Below, in pieces: positions 34,670 through 44,701 of a stretch of DNA of 54,243 nucleotides. The stretch is from assembly GCA_030653985.1 (NCBI GenBank), contig JAURYJ010000045.1, positions 1 through 54,243 of the forward strand, written 5' to 3'. Made by a program: the position numbers and the translations under genes. The notes beneath the pieces are model-generated. The model was not told the origin of the DNA. It made no database searches and saw only the letters and a list, made by a program, of their open reading frames with translations. The first letter of the stretch is position 1; each line of letters opens with the position of its first letter. The stretch comes from Methylobacter sp. GTDB lineage: Bacteria; Pseudomonadota; Gammaproteobacteria; Methylococcales; Methylomonadaceae.

Positions 34670-35738
34670 CGTTGTCTGTCCCTGTCTGTGCCGCTGCGGG
34701 CGCTTTGCGTGTTAATCGGCTCTCGGCCGATTTACTACGGTCTGTCTTTGCCGGCGCTTCGCCTACTAACCCGCTCGCGGAAGATGGGTTATTGGGGCGG
34801 AGTACGGAGGCTTCTGGCGTTGGCTTTGTGGTCAGCGAAACCGGGGATGAGTCGCCCCAGACAATCAGCAATTCCCTGTTACGATCCAGCATGGCTTTGG
34901 GAGTGGCGGTAATGTTGACGAAAGGTTTGTTTGTTATCGGCGTGAAATCGTCGACCACGGCTACGGGATAACCCGATGGAAAAGTACCCCCTAGACCCGA
35001 TGTTATCAGCAAGTCACCAGGGCGAATATCCGCATTGTTGGGTAAAAAAGGCAAGTTAAGTCGGTTCAGTTGACCGCTGCCTACAGCGATAGTGAGTAGG
35101 CCGTTACGATTGACCTGTACGGGGATCGCATGATTCGGGTCGGTAATTAACATGATTTCAGAGCTGAATGGCAAGGCGCGAAAAACCTGTCCAACTACGC
35201 CATTTGCATCTAATACCGGTTGTTGGGGATGGACGCCAAAACGTGTGCCTTTATTGACTACCACTATATGTTCGTAGGGTGCCATATTGATCGACAATAA
35301 TTCTGCGATCAGTAATTGTTCACCCAATTTAAAGGAGTTTTCCAGTAATGCACGCAAACGAATATTTTCTTTTTCTAGAGAATCAAATTTAAGTAATCGC
35401 GTTTTATCGATAAATTGTTCTTTGCGTAAACGGATGTTTTCACTTTTTAAAGTCGAATATGAGCTGACCGAGTAAGCGGTTTGCTCAATCAATACTGACG
35501 GTAAGTTGACCAAATATTTTATCGGGTCAACAACAACGGATAATGTGGCTCGAAGTGAGTCCAATCGATGACTTCTGTATTCGGTTATCAGTAAAGCCAC
35601 TGAAGCAATTATGGCTACAAGCAGGCGGGTGTTGATCGAAGGTCCGGTAGCAAATAAAAGTTTTATAGCGGAATGCCTCTTTATGTAGGTTGGGTTGGGC
35701 GCGTCTTTTTTGCGCCGTAACCCAACGGGGGACGGCAT
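34662..35738 (-). CDS. mreC: Rod-shape determining protein MreC, start codon within a repeat
   Basis: MreC is a periplasmic scaffold of the elongasome, anchored by one helix (about residues 37-54, INTRLLVAIIASVALLI). A coiled coil (about 80-115) and the beta-barrel core follow (VVVNKGTRFGVHPQQPVLDANGVVGQV, ITDPNHAIPVQVNR, LITSGLGGTFPSGYPVAVV). A low-complexity Pro/Ala/Ser-rich tail follows the core. The only standard start in frame is the ATG at 35738, but residues 1-18 (MPSPVGLRRKKDAPNPTY) are encoded by the dispersed repeat that begins at 35685. Family homology starts at about FATGPSINTRLL. Either the repeat supplies the start or a rare codon such as ATA nearer to 35680 is used. Confidence 0.93.
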   Translation of the reverse strand: MPSPVGLRRKKDAPNPTYIKRHSAIKLLFATGPSINTRLLVAIIASVALLITEYRSHRLDSLRATLSVVVDPIKYLVNLPSVLIEQTAYSVSSYSTLKSENIRLRKEQFIDKTRLLKFDSLEKENIRLRALLENSFKLGEQLLIAELLSINMAPYEHIVVVNKGTRFGVHPQQPVLDANGVVGQVFRALPFSSEIMLITDPNHAIPVQVNRNGLLTIAVGSGQLNRLNLPFLPNNADIRPGDLLITSGLGGTFPSGYPVAVVDDFTPITNKPFVNITATPKAMLDRNRELLIVWGDSSPVSLTTKPTPEASVLRPNNPSSASGLVGEAPAKTDRSKSAESRLTRKAPAAAQTGTDNDE

Positions 35739-35956
35739 GAGTTTGTCGGGTTACACTCGGTTCGGCATGCTGTTATGCGGCTCCTGCATTGCTCTAGGCA
35801 ACTGCTCCTGCTTTTGGTGCTCTACCTCCTGCATAATCCACACGAATATGGTGAATGCAGCTTTTTGCATAACGCCATAGATGGCGTGTAGTAGAACAAC
35901 ACAGGAGCAGTTGCCGAGGAGTGAATAGCTGTCCTTGCAGTCTTAACCCGACCTAC
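35685..35956. repeat. Nested repeats between mreB and mreC
   Basis: The outer element has the same ends as the 80-bp repeat at 70-149 (GTAGGTTGGGTT at the left, TTAACCCGACCTAC at the right). It also has the internal GCCGTAACCCAAC and GTCGGGTTAC. Between these lies a different repeat (about 35776-35912: CTCCTGCATTGCTCTAGGCA, ACTGCTCCTGCTTTTGGTGC, ACCTCCTGCAT, later CAGGAGCAGTTGCCGAGG). One element has therefore apparently inserted into another. Confidence 0.8.
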
Positions 35957-35994
35957 TTGCTGTCTAAATAAATGATTTAAAGAATGACACTTGA

Positions 35995-37077
<1,083 letters not shown>

Positions 37078-37166
37078 TTATCAATCAAGCGGGTATTTGA
37101 GCAAGATATAAAGTATTATAAACGTATTAATTATAGAGTTTCTGAAATTTTTATTGGGAGTTAATC

Positions 37167-37454
37167 GTGTCTTTAACCGTAAGTGAAGTCAAAGATTGTG
37201 CACATTTAGCGCGACTGGGAATAGAGGAGCGGGACATTGGCTCTTATGCAAAAGATTTGTCCGGGATGCTGGATTTGATGACGCAGATGAACGACCTTGA
37301 CACCGATGGCGTCGAACCTATGGCTCACCCGATGGATCAAGTGCAAAGATTGCGTGCTGATGTAGTCACCGAGCAAGTCGACCGCGAAAAATTTCAGGCT
37401 ATTGCGCCACAAGTAGAAGCGGGGCTTTATCTAGTACCCAAAGTCATTGAGTAA
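37167..37454 (+). CDS. gatC: Asp/Glu-tRNA amidotransferase subunit C
   Basis: GatC is the small subunit of GatCAB, which converts misacylated Glu-tRNA-Gln or Asp-tRNA-Asn to the correct form. The 95-residue protein has the usual N-terminus (VSEVKDCAHLARLGIEE), LSGMLDLMTQMNDLDTDGVEPMAHP and LRADVV. The start is the GTG at 37167, preceded by TGGGAG. It is the first gene of gatC-gatA-gatB. Having a GatCAB system alongside tRNA-Gln here does not itself tell which tRNA is amidated. Confidence 0.96.
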   Translation: MSLTVSEVKDCAHLARLGIEERDIGSYAKDLSGMLDLMTQMNDLDTDGVEPMAHPMDQVQRLRADVVTEQVDREKFQAIAPQVEAGLYLVPKVIE

Positions 37455-37472
37455 CGGGAAAAAATAACACAT

Positions 37473-38924
37473 ATGTATAACAAAACAATTGCAGAATTAG
37501 CCAGGGGTTTGCGTTCCGGTGAGTTTTCCAGCGTGGACTTGACCTTGGCTTTTTTAGACAGAATCAAGCAACACCACTCACTTAATGCTTATATCACGGT
37601 TACCGAAGAACAAGCTTTGCAGTCAGCCAAAGCCGCAGACCTAAGGTTGGCAACAGGCAATGCAGAGCTGTTAACCGGCATTCCGATGGCGCAAAAAGAT
37701 ATTTTCTGCACCGAAGGCATTAAAACCAGCTGCGGTTCAAAAATGTTGGATAATTTTATTGCACCCTATAATGCAACGGTGGTGGATAAATTTAATAGTG
37801 CCGGTGCGGTGATGCTGGGCAAGCTGAATATGGACGAGTTTGCGATGGGTTCCTCCAACGAAACCAGTTATTACGGCGCAGTCAAAAATCCCTGGGATAC
37901 CCATACCGTACCCGGCGGATCTTCCGGCGGTTCGGCGGCAGCGGTTGCAGCAAGGCTTGCAGCCTGTGCAACCGGTACCGATACCGGCGGTTCAATACGC
38001 CAACCTGCCGCACTTTGCGGCATTACCGGCTTAAAACCAACTTATGGACGGGTGTCCCGTTACGGCATGATCGCTTATGCCTCCAGTCTGGATCAAGGCG
38101 GCCCGATGACCCGCAACGCCGAAGATGCGGCGATCATGCTGCAAACTATGGCCGGTTTTGATGATAAGGATTCAACCAGCGTCGATTTGCCGGTTCCCGA
38201 TTATAGAGCTGGCTTAAGCAACAGCCTTGAAGGTTTAAAAATCGGCTTGCCCAAAGAATTTTTCGGCGAGGGATTAAATAGCGATGTGGCGGCAACGCTT
38301 GAAGCTGCTATTAACGAATATCGGAAATTAGGTGCTACGGTTACGGAAGTTTCCATGCCCAGCCTTAAGCTAGCCATTCCCGCTTATTATGTGATTGCTC
38401 CGGCCGAATGCTCCGCCAACCTGTCGCGTTTTGACGGCGTGCGTTTCGGTTATCGTTGTGAAAATCCGGCGGATTTAGCCGATCTGTATACCCGTTCACG
38501 TGGGGAAGGCTTTGGTAAGGAAGTTAAGCGTCGTATCCTGATGGGCACTTATGCGCTGTCAGCCGGTTATTACGACGCTTATTATATTAAGGCGCAAAAA
38601 ATCCGCCGTCTGATTAGCGAAGACTTCAAAAGGGCGCTGTCGGAAGTCGATGTGATGATGGGACCGGTCACGCCATCCACCGCTTTCGGCATCGGCGAGA
38701 AAATCGACAATCCGATTGAAATGTATTTATCCGATATTTACACGATTGCAATCAATCTTGCCGGGGTTCCGGCGATGTCGGTCCCGGCTGGATTTGCCCA
38801 AGGCCTGCCGGTCGGTTTGCAGATTATCGGCAATTATTTTGCCGAAGATAGATTGTTGAATATCGCCCACCAGTATCAACAAGTTACTGATTGGCACACA
38901 CAAACACCTAAAGGTTTCGAGTAA
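37473..38924 (+). CDS. gatA: Asp/Glu-tRNA amidotransferase subunit A
   Basis: GatA is the amidase subunit that releases ammonia from glutamine. The 483 residues carry the amidase signature with the catalytic Ser-cisSer-Lys triad: K75 in AQKDIF, the serines of [17 protein letters not shown] (about 150), and S174 in [11 protein letters not shown]. The motifs [23 protein letters not shown] and [14 protein letters not shown] are typical. The ATG at 37473 lies 18 bp after gatC; gatB follows after 11 bp. Confidence 0.97.
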   Translation: MYNKTIAELARGLRSGEFSSVDLTLAFLDRIKQHHSLNAYITVTEEQALQSAKAADLRLATGNAELLTGIPMAQKDIFCTEGIKTSCGSKMLDNFIAPYNATVVDKFNSAGAVMLGKLNMDEFAMGSSNETSYYGAVKNPWDTHTVPGGSSGGSAAAVAARLAACATGTDTGGSIRQPAALCGITGLKPTYGRVSRYGMIAYASSLDQGGPMTRNAEDAAIMLQTMAGFDDKDSTSVDLPVPDYRAGLSNSLEGLKIGLPKEFFGEGLNSDVAATLEAAINEYRKLGATVTEVSMPSLKLAIPAYYVIAPAECSANLSRFDGVRFGYRCENPADLADLYTRSRGEGFGKEVKRRILMGTYALSAGYYDAYYIKAQKIRRLISEDFKRALSEVDVMMGPVTPSTAFGIGEKIDNPIEMYLSDIYTIAINLAGVPAMSVPAGFAQGLPVGLQIIGNYFAEDRLLNIAHQYQQVTDWHTQTPKGFE

Positions 38925-38935
38925 GGAGCAAACAG

Positions 38936-40372
38936 ATGAGATCACAATGGGAAACAGTCATCGGCTTGGAAATTCACGCCCAACTCGCCACCAAATCAAA
39001 GATTTTTTCAGGAGCTTCCACCGCTTACGGCGCGGAGCCCAACACCCAAGCCTGTGCGGTCGATTTAGGTTTGCCGGGCGTACTGCCGGTATTGAATAAA
39101 GAAGCTGTGCGCATGGCCGTCATCTTCGGCATGGCTGTAGAGGCGCATATCGCGCCGTATTCGGTGTTTGCCAGAAAAAATTATTTTTATCCTGACTTGC
39201 CCAAAGGTTATCAAATCAGTCAGATGGAACTGCCGATTGTCGGCATCGGCCATTTGGATATTGACGTTGATGGCGTCAGTAAACGCATCGGCATCACCCG
39301 CGCTCATCTGGAAGAAGACGCCGGAAAATCGCTGCATGAAAATTTTCACGGCTTGACCGGAATCGATCTAAACCGTGCCGGTACGCCGTTGCTGGAAATT
39401 GTGTCCGAACCGGAAATGAGTTCAGCTAAAGAAGCTGTCGCTTATATGCGCAAAATGCACGAATTGGTGCGTTATTTGGGTATTTGCGATGGCAATATGC
39501 AGGAAGGCTCGTTCCGCTGTGACGCCAACGTATCGGTGCGTCCCAAAGGCCAGCAGGAATTCGGCACGCGAGCCGAGATCAAAAACATCAACTCGTTCAA
39601 GTTTGTCGAAAAAGCCATCAATCACGAAGTCGAGCGGCAAATAGAGCTGATAGAAAGCGGCGGCAAAGTGGTTCAGGAAACCCGGCTTTATGATTCCGAC
39701 AAGGATGAAACCCGCTCCATGCGTAGCAAGGAAGAGGCTAACGATTACCGGTATTTTCCCGATCCAGATCTGTTGCCGGTGCTGGTCGATGAAGACTTTA
39801 AAGCGCAAATAAAAGCCCAATTACCGGAATTGCCCCAAGCAAAAAAACAGCGCTTTAAAGATAGCTATGCGTTGGATGAAGAGAACGCGACGATACTGAC
39901 ATCCTCGCGGCAGCTCGGTGATTATTTCGAAACCGTGGTTAAGGAGTCGGCTTGTTCAGCAAAAATTTGCGCCAATTGGGTGACCGGCGATTTGTTGGCG
40001 GCACTTAACAAGGCCAACTTGGAAATCACCGACTCGCCGGTTAGCCACGAACGCTTGGCCGGGTTGTTAACGCGCATCAGCGACGACACCATTTCCGGCA
40101 AGATCGCCAAACAGGTATTCGAGGAAATGTGGCAGAGCACCGCGACCGCCGACCAAATTATCGAAGCCAAAGGCCTGAAACAAATCACCGATACCGGCGC
40201 GATAGAAGCGATTATCGATAAAATCATTGCCGACAATCTGGATCAGGTTGAGCAATACCGTAGCGGTAAAGATAAAGTCTTTGGCTTTTTTGTCGGGCAG
40301 GTGATGAAAGAAATGCAGGGTAAGGCCAACCCCGGCGAAGTTAACAAGATGCTGAAAGAAAAGTTAAAGTAA
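38936..40372 (+). CDS. gatB: Asp/Glu-tRNA amidotransferase subunit B
   Basis: GatB binds the misacylated tRNA, activates its side-chain carboxylate with ATP and receives ammonia from GatA. The 478 residues begin [20 protein letters not shown] and contain [30 protein letters not shown] and [16 protein letters not shown]. The C-terminal YqeY-like tail ends [19 protein letters not shown] precedes the ATG. An intrinsic terminator about 70 bp downstream closes the operon. Confidence 0.97.
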   Translation: MRSQWETVIGLEIHAQLATKSKIFSGASTAYGAEPNTQACAVDLGLPGVLPVLNKEAVRMAVIFGMAVEAHIAPYSVFARKNYFYPDLPKGYQISQMELPIVGIGHLDIDVDGVSKRIGITRAHLEEDAGKSLHENFHGLTGIDLNRAGTPLLEIVSEPEMSSAKEAVAYMRKMHELVRYLGICDGNMQEGSFRCDANVSVRPKGQQEFGTRAEIKNINSFKFVEKAINHEVERQIELIESGGKVVQETRLYDSDKDETRSMRSKEEANDYRYFPDPDLLPVLVDEDFKAQIKAQLPELPQAKKQRFKDSYALDEENATILTSSRQLGDYFETVVKESACSAKICANWVTGDLLAALNKANLEITDSPVSHERLAGLLTRISDDTISGKIAKQVFEEMWQSTATADQIIEAKGLKQITDTGAIEAIIDKIIADNLDQVEQYRSGKDKVFGFFVGQVMKEMQGKANPGEVNKMLKEKLK

Positions 40373-40442
40373 GCGTATATATGGGCAATGTTTCCTGCCC
40401 GCGCGATTAACTGCATAAGCTGTCAAATCGCATCCCGGCACA

Positions 40443-40479
40443 AACCATCCAATCCTTCGCGGGGTTGGGTGGTTTTTTT
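40443..40479 (+). terminator. Intrinsic terminator of gatCAB
   Basis: The stem AACCATCCAA/TTGGGTGGTT (one T-G pair) has a 12-nt loop and is followed by a run of T. It lies about 70 bp after the gatB stop. Confidence 0.8.
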
Positions 40480-40525
40480 ATGCGTGCTGTTTGGGGTTTC
40501 AATCCGGCAATGCATTAGCTGAGAG

Positions 40526-41290
40526 TTACATCAATGGCAGTATCTGTTTAAGAATCTTGCCGTTTGTTACCAGGATTTGCTTGGGAAATAGCCCTTTATT
40601 GCCTTGAAAGTCGGTAACCGTGGCTCCCGCTTCGTTGGCAATCAATGCGCCGGCGGCCACGTCATACAGGTTCAACTCCTGTTCCCAAAAAGCATCAACT
40701 TGTCCATCCGCAACCAGGCATAAATCGATTGCCGCCGAGCCGAAACGACGCTGCCCGGTTGTTATCTCGGCGATCCGGCAAAACCGTTGCAGGTTGTTTT
40801 CTTTTAAGTAAGAGCGCAAGCAGGCGAATCCGGTTGCGACCATTGCATCGGCAAGGTTGCTTTCGTTGGAGACGGCAATGGCTTGACCATTTTTCCAGGC
40901 TCCCTTGTCTTTTTCGGCGGCATAATAATCATCCAGTGCCGGCGCATAGACGGCGCCAAAGATGAGTTCCTGGTCAATTTCCAGAGCGACGCTGATGCCC
41001 CAGAAGTACTGGCCTCTTGAAAATGAGTGCGTTCCATCAATCGGGTCGACAATCCAGCGGTTAGTTTGATTGGCGCTTTGTCCGCTTTCTTCTCCCCAAA
41101 AACCGAATTGCGGGTAATGTTTGGCTAGGGATGCTTGTAAAAAGGCTTCAACCGCCACGTCGGCATCGGTGACCAGGTCGCGGGGACTTTTTTTTGTCAC
41201 TGCTAAGTTTTTCAGATCTTTAAAGTAAGTCATCGCAATCGACCCGGCTTCGCGAATGATGTTTTCAAGAACAGTCTGTGAAATGGACAT
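40526..41290 (-). CDS. Inositol monophosphatase family phosphatase
   Basis: A 254-residue member of the Mg2+-dependent, Li+-sensitive phosphatase superfamily. The metal-binding motifs are present: GEES in FGFWGEESGQ, WIVDPIDGTHSFSRG and the C-terminal NLYDVAAGALIANEAGATVTDFQG. The superfamily includes inositol-1-phosphatase (SuhB), histidinol-phosphatase (HisN), CysQ and fructose-1,6-bisphosphatase. Sequence by eye does not settle which; HisN-like or SuhB-like activity is most plausible. It is a single gene, convergent with gatB. Confidence 0.88.
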   Translation of the reverse strand: MSISQTVLENIIREAGSIAMTYFKDLKNLAVTKKSPRDLVTDADVAVEAFLQASLAKHYPQFGFWGEESGQSANQTNRWIVDPIDGTHSFSRGQYFWGISVALEIDQELIFGAVYAPALDDYYAAEKDKGAWKNGQAIAVSNESNLADAMVATGFACLRSYLKENNLQRFCRIAEITTGQRRFGSAAIDLCLVADGQVDAFWEQELNLYDVAAGALIANEAGATVTDFQGNKGLFPKQILVTNGKILKQILPLM

Positions 41291-41679
41291 TTATAGTAAC
41301 CTTGTCGATAAGAGGTGAGAGTATCGTTAATCCAGATAAGTATTGCTCTATAGAAAATATCCTTATATCGGAAACGGCATTAGGCAAGACTTTTTTGGGT
41401 AACCATAACATCAGGTTTGTAATCAGATTTTAACGTTCTCCTGAGTGACTTTGCACATCAAGAAAATAGGCATTTAAATCGGGCATGATGGATATTCGTT
41501 GTCATGGCGTGCAAACCATAGCTTTTGTCGATGATTAATTCAAGCTGTATTAGTCGACAGACGAATATGACCGTCGAATAAATGCGCACTAACTTAGGAT
41601 GTGTAGCTTGGGGTATGATTTGTAAGGCGGGTGAGGGATGCGCATCACCCTAATGACTTTTTTTGACTTGGAGAATGCC
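41291..41679. other. Divergent intergenic region between the IMPase-like gene and dhaL
   Basis: No supported gene in these 389 bp. The frame of dhaL is open back to an ATG at 41638, but the better start is 41680. A small hairpin GGGTGA/TCACCC lies at 41629-41650, and TATGAT at about 41614-41619 could be a -10 element. Nothing else is recognised. Confidence 0.5.
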
Positions 41680-42327
41680 ATGCAATTTGTTCCAGCATTA
41701 TTACCCAGCCTGATTCAGGCAATAGATCAGGTAATCGAAACGAATGCCGAAGAAGTGACTGCCCTGGATCAGGCTATAGGCGACGGCGATCATGTGACTA
41801 ATCTGCAACGCGGCATCAAGGCGCTGGTCGCGCAAAGCGATGAGTTGGCGCAACTTGATTGGGCTGCGGCCTGGCAGAAAATCGGTATGACCTTGATGAC
41901 GGCGGTAGGCGGTGCGTCGGGTTCTTTATACGGTACGCTGTTTGTTGCGATGAGCAAGGCGGCACGCGATCGGCCTTTGGATTTGCCGGCTTTTGCCGAG
42001 ATATTCAGCAGCGGTGTGGAGGCGGTAAAACTGCGAGGAAAGGCCGATGCCGGTGAGAAAACCATGCTGGATGTGTTGATTCCGGTAGCGGCAAGCTTGC
42101 GGCAGGGTGCAGCCGATGGGGCTGCACTGGCTGATGTTTTGGACAATGTCACACGGACAGCCATTACCGGCATGGAGTCTACCCGGGACATGTTGGCAAC
42201 CAAGGGGCGCGCTTCTTTTTTGGAGGAGCGCAGCCGGGGCCATATTGATGCAGGCGCTAAAACCAGTCAGTTAATGATTGGTGCGCTGGTCGGCGTGTTG
42301 GCGGAGCATTTAACAGCCCCAGCGTAA
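41680..42327 (+). CDS. dhaL: Dihydroxyacetone kinase ADP-binding subunit DhaL
   Basis: DhaL carries the nucleotide in two-part dihydroxyacetone kinase. I start it at ATG 41680, preceded by TTGGAG, which gives 215 residues, the normal length; an ATG at 41638 is in frame upstream. The Mg-ADP site has ALDQAIGDGDHVTNLQRG, followed by TLMTAVGGASGSLYGTLFVAMS and GKADAGEKTMLDVLIPVA. C-terminal residues RSRGHIDAGAKTSQLMIGAL are typical. Its 3' end overlaps that of dhaK on the opposite strand by 18 bp. No phosphotransferase subunit DhaM is seen in the window. Confidence 0.92.
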   Translation: MQFVPALLPSLIQAIDQVIETNAEEVTALDQAIGDGDHVTNLQRGIKALVAQSDELAQLDWAAAWQKIGMTLMTAVGGASGSLYGTLFVAMSKAARDRPLDLPAFAEIFSSGVEAVKLRGKADAGEKTMLDVLIPVAASLRQGAADGAALADVLDNVTRTAITGMESTRDMLATKGRASFLEERSRGHIDAGAKTSQLMIGALVGVLAEHLTAPA

Positions 42328-43299
42328 GGCCGCCGTATGGACGGGAGCATCCCACAGGCGGAGCAGTTCTTCATCAAGCAGGCTCAGGGTGACCGAGCAG
42401 CCCGCCATATCGAGTGAGGTGGTGTAGTTGCCGACCAGGGAGCGGCAGATGTTAACGCCGCGTTTTTCCCAGTATTCGGAGGCCAGTTGATAAATAAGGT
42501 GCAGCTCCATTAACGGTGTCGCACCGAAGCCGTTGACATGCAATAACGCCGATTGGCCTTTTTGCGGCTGCAGATCGTCATTAATCATGTTTGCCAGATA
42601 GTCGACAATTTCGGAGGCGCTGCGCATGGCTATACGCTCACGTCCTGGTTCGCCATGAATGCCGACCCCCATTTCGATTTCGTTGTCAGCCATGTCGAAA
42701 GTGGGTTTGCCCAAGGCAGGTACTGTGCAACTGCTTAAGGCCACGCCCATGGACGCAGTGGCAAGGTTGACTCGATCGCCCAATGCTTTGCAGGCCGCCA
42801 AATCTTCGCCTGCTTCTGCGGCTGCGCCGACGATTTTTTCCACAATCAGCGTGCCTGCAACGCCGCGTCGCCCGGTGCTGTGGGTTTTTGGGAAAGAAAC
42901 GTCATCGCTCACCAATAGGGTTTCGTTTTGGCAGTCCAGCATTTCAGCGGCGATTTCGAAATTCATCACGTCGCCGGCATAGTTTTTTACGATGAACAAA
43001 ACCCCGCCGCCGTTTTCAACAGCCTGCGCCGCAGCCAACATTTGGTCGGGGGTAGGGGAGGTGAATACTTGGCCCGGACAGGCGGCATCCAGCATGCCCG
43101 AACCGACAAAGCCGGTATGCAACGGCTCATGACCTGAGCCGCCGCCGGAAATCAGCGCAACTTTGCCAGGCGCAGTGGGTTTTATGCGTCTTATAAAATT
43201 AGGTTGGCTGCTGAGATGGACTATATCGGCATGGGCTTTGGCAAAGCCCGAGAGGCTTTCGGCCAGCAGATTATCAATGTTATTGATGAATTTTTTCAT
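42310..43299 (-). CDS. dhaK: Dihydroxyacetone kinase substrate-binding subunit DhaK
   Basis: DhaK binds dihydroxyacetone through a hemiaminal bond to a histidine and passes it to the DhaL-bound nucleotide. The 329 residues contain PGKVALISGGGSGHEPLHTGFVG, VKNYAGDVMNFEIA and RRGVAGTLIVEKI. The covalent-site histidine is in EMGVGIHGEPGRER. The C-terminus LWDAPVHTAALRW is conserved. It is arranged tail to tail with dhaL instead of in one operon. The source of phosphate (ATP or a phosphotransferase system) cannot be told from this window. Confidence 0.93.
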   Translation of the reverse strand: MKKFINNIDNLLAESLSGFAKAHADIVHLSSQPNFIRRIKPTAPGKVALISGGGSGHEPLHTGFVGSGMLDAACPGQVFTSPTPDQMLAAAQAVENGGGVLFIVKNYAGDVMNFEIAAEMLDCQNETLLVSDDVSFPKTHSTGRRGVAGTLIVEKIVGAAAEAGEDLAACKALGDRVNLATASMGVALSSCTVPALGKPTFDMADNEIEMGVGIHGEPGRERIAMRSASEIVDYLANMINDDLQPQKGQSALLHVNGFGATPLMELHLIYQLASEYWEKRGVNICRSLVGNYTTSLDMAGCSVTLSLLDEELLRLWDAPVHTAALRWGC

Positions 43300-43389
43300 T
43301 GCAGCGGCTCCGGTAGATTCAGATTTTTTTCATGATAGCGCTTAGGGTAGGTCCGGGCAATTAGCGGTAATGCGTATCAAGAGCACTAA

Positions 43390-44220
43390 TCAGCAGTTTT
43401 TCAACGCTTGGGTTACCGCGCGGATGTCGGGCATAACCCAGGTTGGTTGATAATCCGCTGCGGTAATATCTTCTTCAGTGGACACGCCCGATAAAACCAT
43501 CAGGCTGCGTATGCCGGTACGAACGGCACCAAGAATGTCGGTTTCAAGTCGATCGCCGATAGCCACTGTTTGCGCAGGATCAGTACCCAGCAACGTCAGG
43601 GCTTGCTGATAAATGATGGGTTCGGGCTTGCCGATGATGGTCGGCGTTACGCCGGTGGCAGCCGTTAATGCAGCCAGAATTGCGCCGTTGCCGTGGGTGA
43701 GGCCGCGTTCTGTCGGCAACGTGGTATCGGCATTGGTGCCGATGAATTGGGCTCCGGCGCGAATATTCAGCGTAGCGGTCGCCAGTTTGTCCCAGGACAA
43801 GGTTTTATCCATGCCACAGACAACAATGTCAGCGCCCTTATTGGGATTGGTTTTGTCATCATTTAATTCATACAGTCCGGTTAGAGTAAATCCGCGTTCA
43901 ATAAGCGGCTGTCTAGCGCCATCTTCGCCAATCACAAATACGCGGCTGTTCGTCGGATTGTTATGCTCGCTCAGGTATAGGGCCGTTGCCATGCTGGAGG
44001 TTAGGATTTCATCGCGGGTTACTTCTACGCCCATCAGTGCCAGCTTGGTGACATACTGTTCCTGTGTCAGGCTAGCGTTATTGGTTGCCAGAATAAAGGG
44101 TATCTGTTGATCGCGTAAGGTTTGAAAAAAATCAGTCAATCCGGGCATCGGCTGCTCGCCGTGCCATAAAACGCCATCCATGTCGATGATGAGTGCGTGT
44201 ATGTTGGTAAATGGTTCCAT
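43390..44220 (-). CDS. HAD-superfamily class IIA phosphatase (NagD-like)
   Basis: A 276-residue HAD-IIA hydrolase, the type of NagD, 4-nitrophenylphosphatase and phosphoglycolate phosphatase. Motif I is IDMDGVLWHGEQPMPG with the nucleophilic aspartate. Motif II is ILATNNASLTQEQY. A cap-side FIGTNADTTLPTERGLTHGNGAI is typical, and motif IV is TVAIGDRLETDILGA. The substrate is unknown; sugar phosphates or nucleotides are common for the family. It lies between dhaK and the JAMM protein gene on the same strand with short gaps, so a functional link to dihydroxyacetone phosphate is conceivable but not shown. Confidence 0.9.
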   Translation of the reverse strand: MEPFTNIHALIIDMDGVLWHGEQPMPGLTDFFQTLRDQQIPFILATNNASLTQEQYVTKLALMGVEVTRDEILTSSMATALYLSEHNNPTNSRVFVIGEDGARQPLIERGFTLTGLYELNDDKTNPNKGADIVVCGMDKTLSWDKLATATLNIRAGAQFIGTNADTTLPTERGLTHGNGAILAALTAATGVTPTIIGKPEPIIYQQALTLLGTDPAQTVAIGDRLETDILGAVRTGIRSLMVLSGVSTEEDITAADYQPTWVMPDIRAVTQALKNC

Positions 44221-44260
44221 CGGGTGTTTTCTCTCTTAAAGTGGGACTTGTTATTATAAT

Positions 44261-44701
44261 TTACGCATCGTCGCTTAAGGACAGCGCTATTTCTTGGGCT
44301 GATTGATGATCAATTTTAAAACAGCGCATTTCTAAAATACCTTTGGTATTGAGTGAAATAATTAGATAAAACGCATTGGGATAGGACGAGAGTTCTAGAT
44401 CGGTGATTGATGGTGTTGCCGGTGCGGTCGGGTGAGAATGATAGATGGCAAATAGTTGTTCATCCTGCTCTCGCATTTTAGCCATGACTGAGATTTGTTG
44501 GGCGGCGTCAAGCTGGAAGCTCAGCTGCGCGTGTTCTGCAATATTTTTAACGGGATAACAGCTGCACGGCAGGCCATTTTTACTGCCGATAAGTCCGCAT
44601 ACTTCAAGATCCGGCGAGATTTGCGCAAGATGCAATAACTGATTGATGATTTTGCGCGGAATTTGGATGTGTTTTTGGGTCATCATAGTTAAGGGTTCCA
44701 T
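44261..44701 (-). CDS. JAMM/MPN+ metalloprotease (M67 family)
   Basis: A 146-residue Mov34/MPN-type protein with a complete JAMM zinc site. The glutamate is in LEVCGLIGSK (about residue 33), and HSHP-x7-S-x2-D appears as HSHPTAPATPSITDLE. Bacterial members cleave C-terminal extensions from ubiquitin-like sulfur carriers such as those in cysteine synthesis, or have unknown targets. No sulfur-carrier or E1-like gene is nearby, so the substrate is unknown. The start could be 44701 (overlapping prmC) or the ATG codons at 44686 and 44683. It is probably translated with prmC. Confidence 0.87.
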   Translation of the reverse strand: MEPLTMMTQKHIQIPRKIINQLLHLAQISPDLEVCGLIGSKNGLPCSCYPVKNIAEHAQLSFQLDAAQQISVMAKMREQDEQLFAIYHSHPTAPATPSITDLELSSYPNAFYLIISLNTKGILEMRCFKIDHQSAQEIALSLSDDA

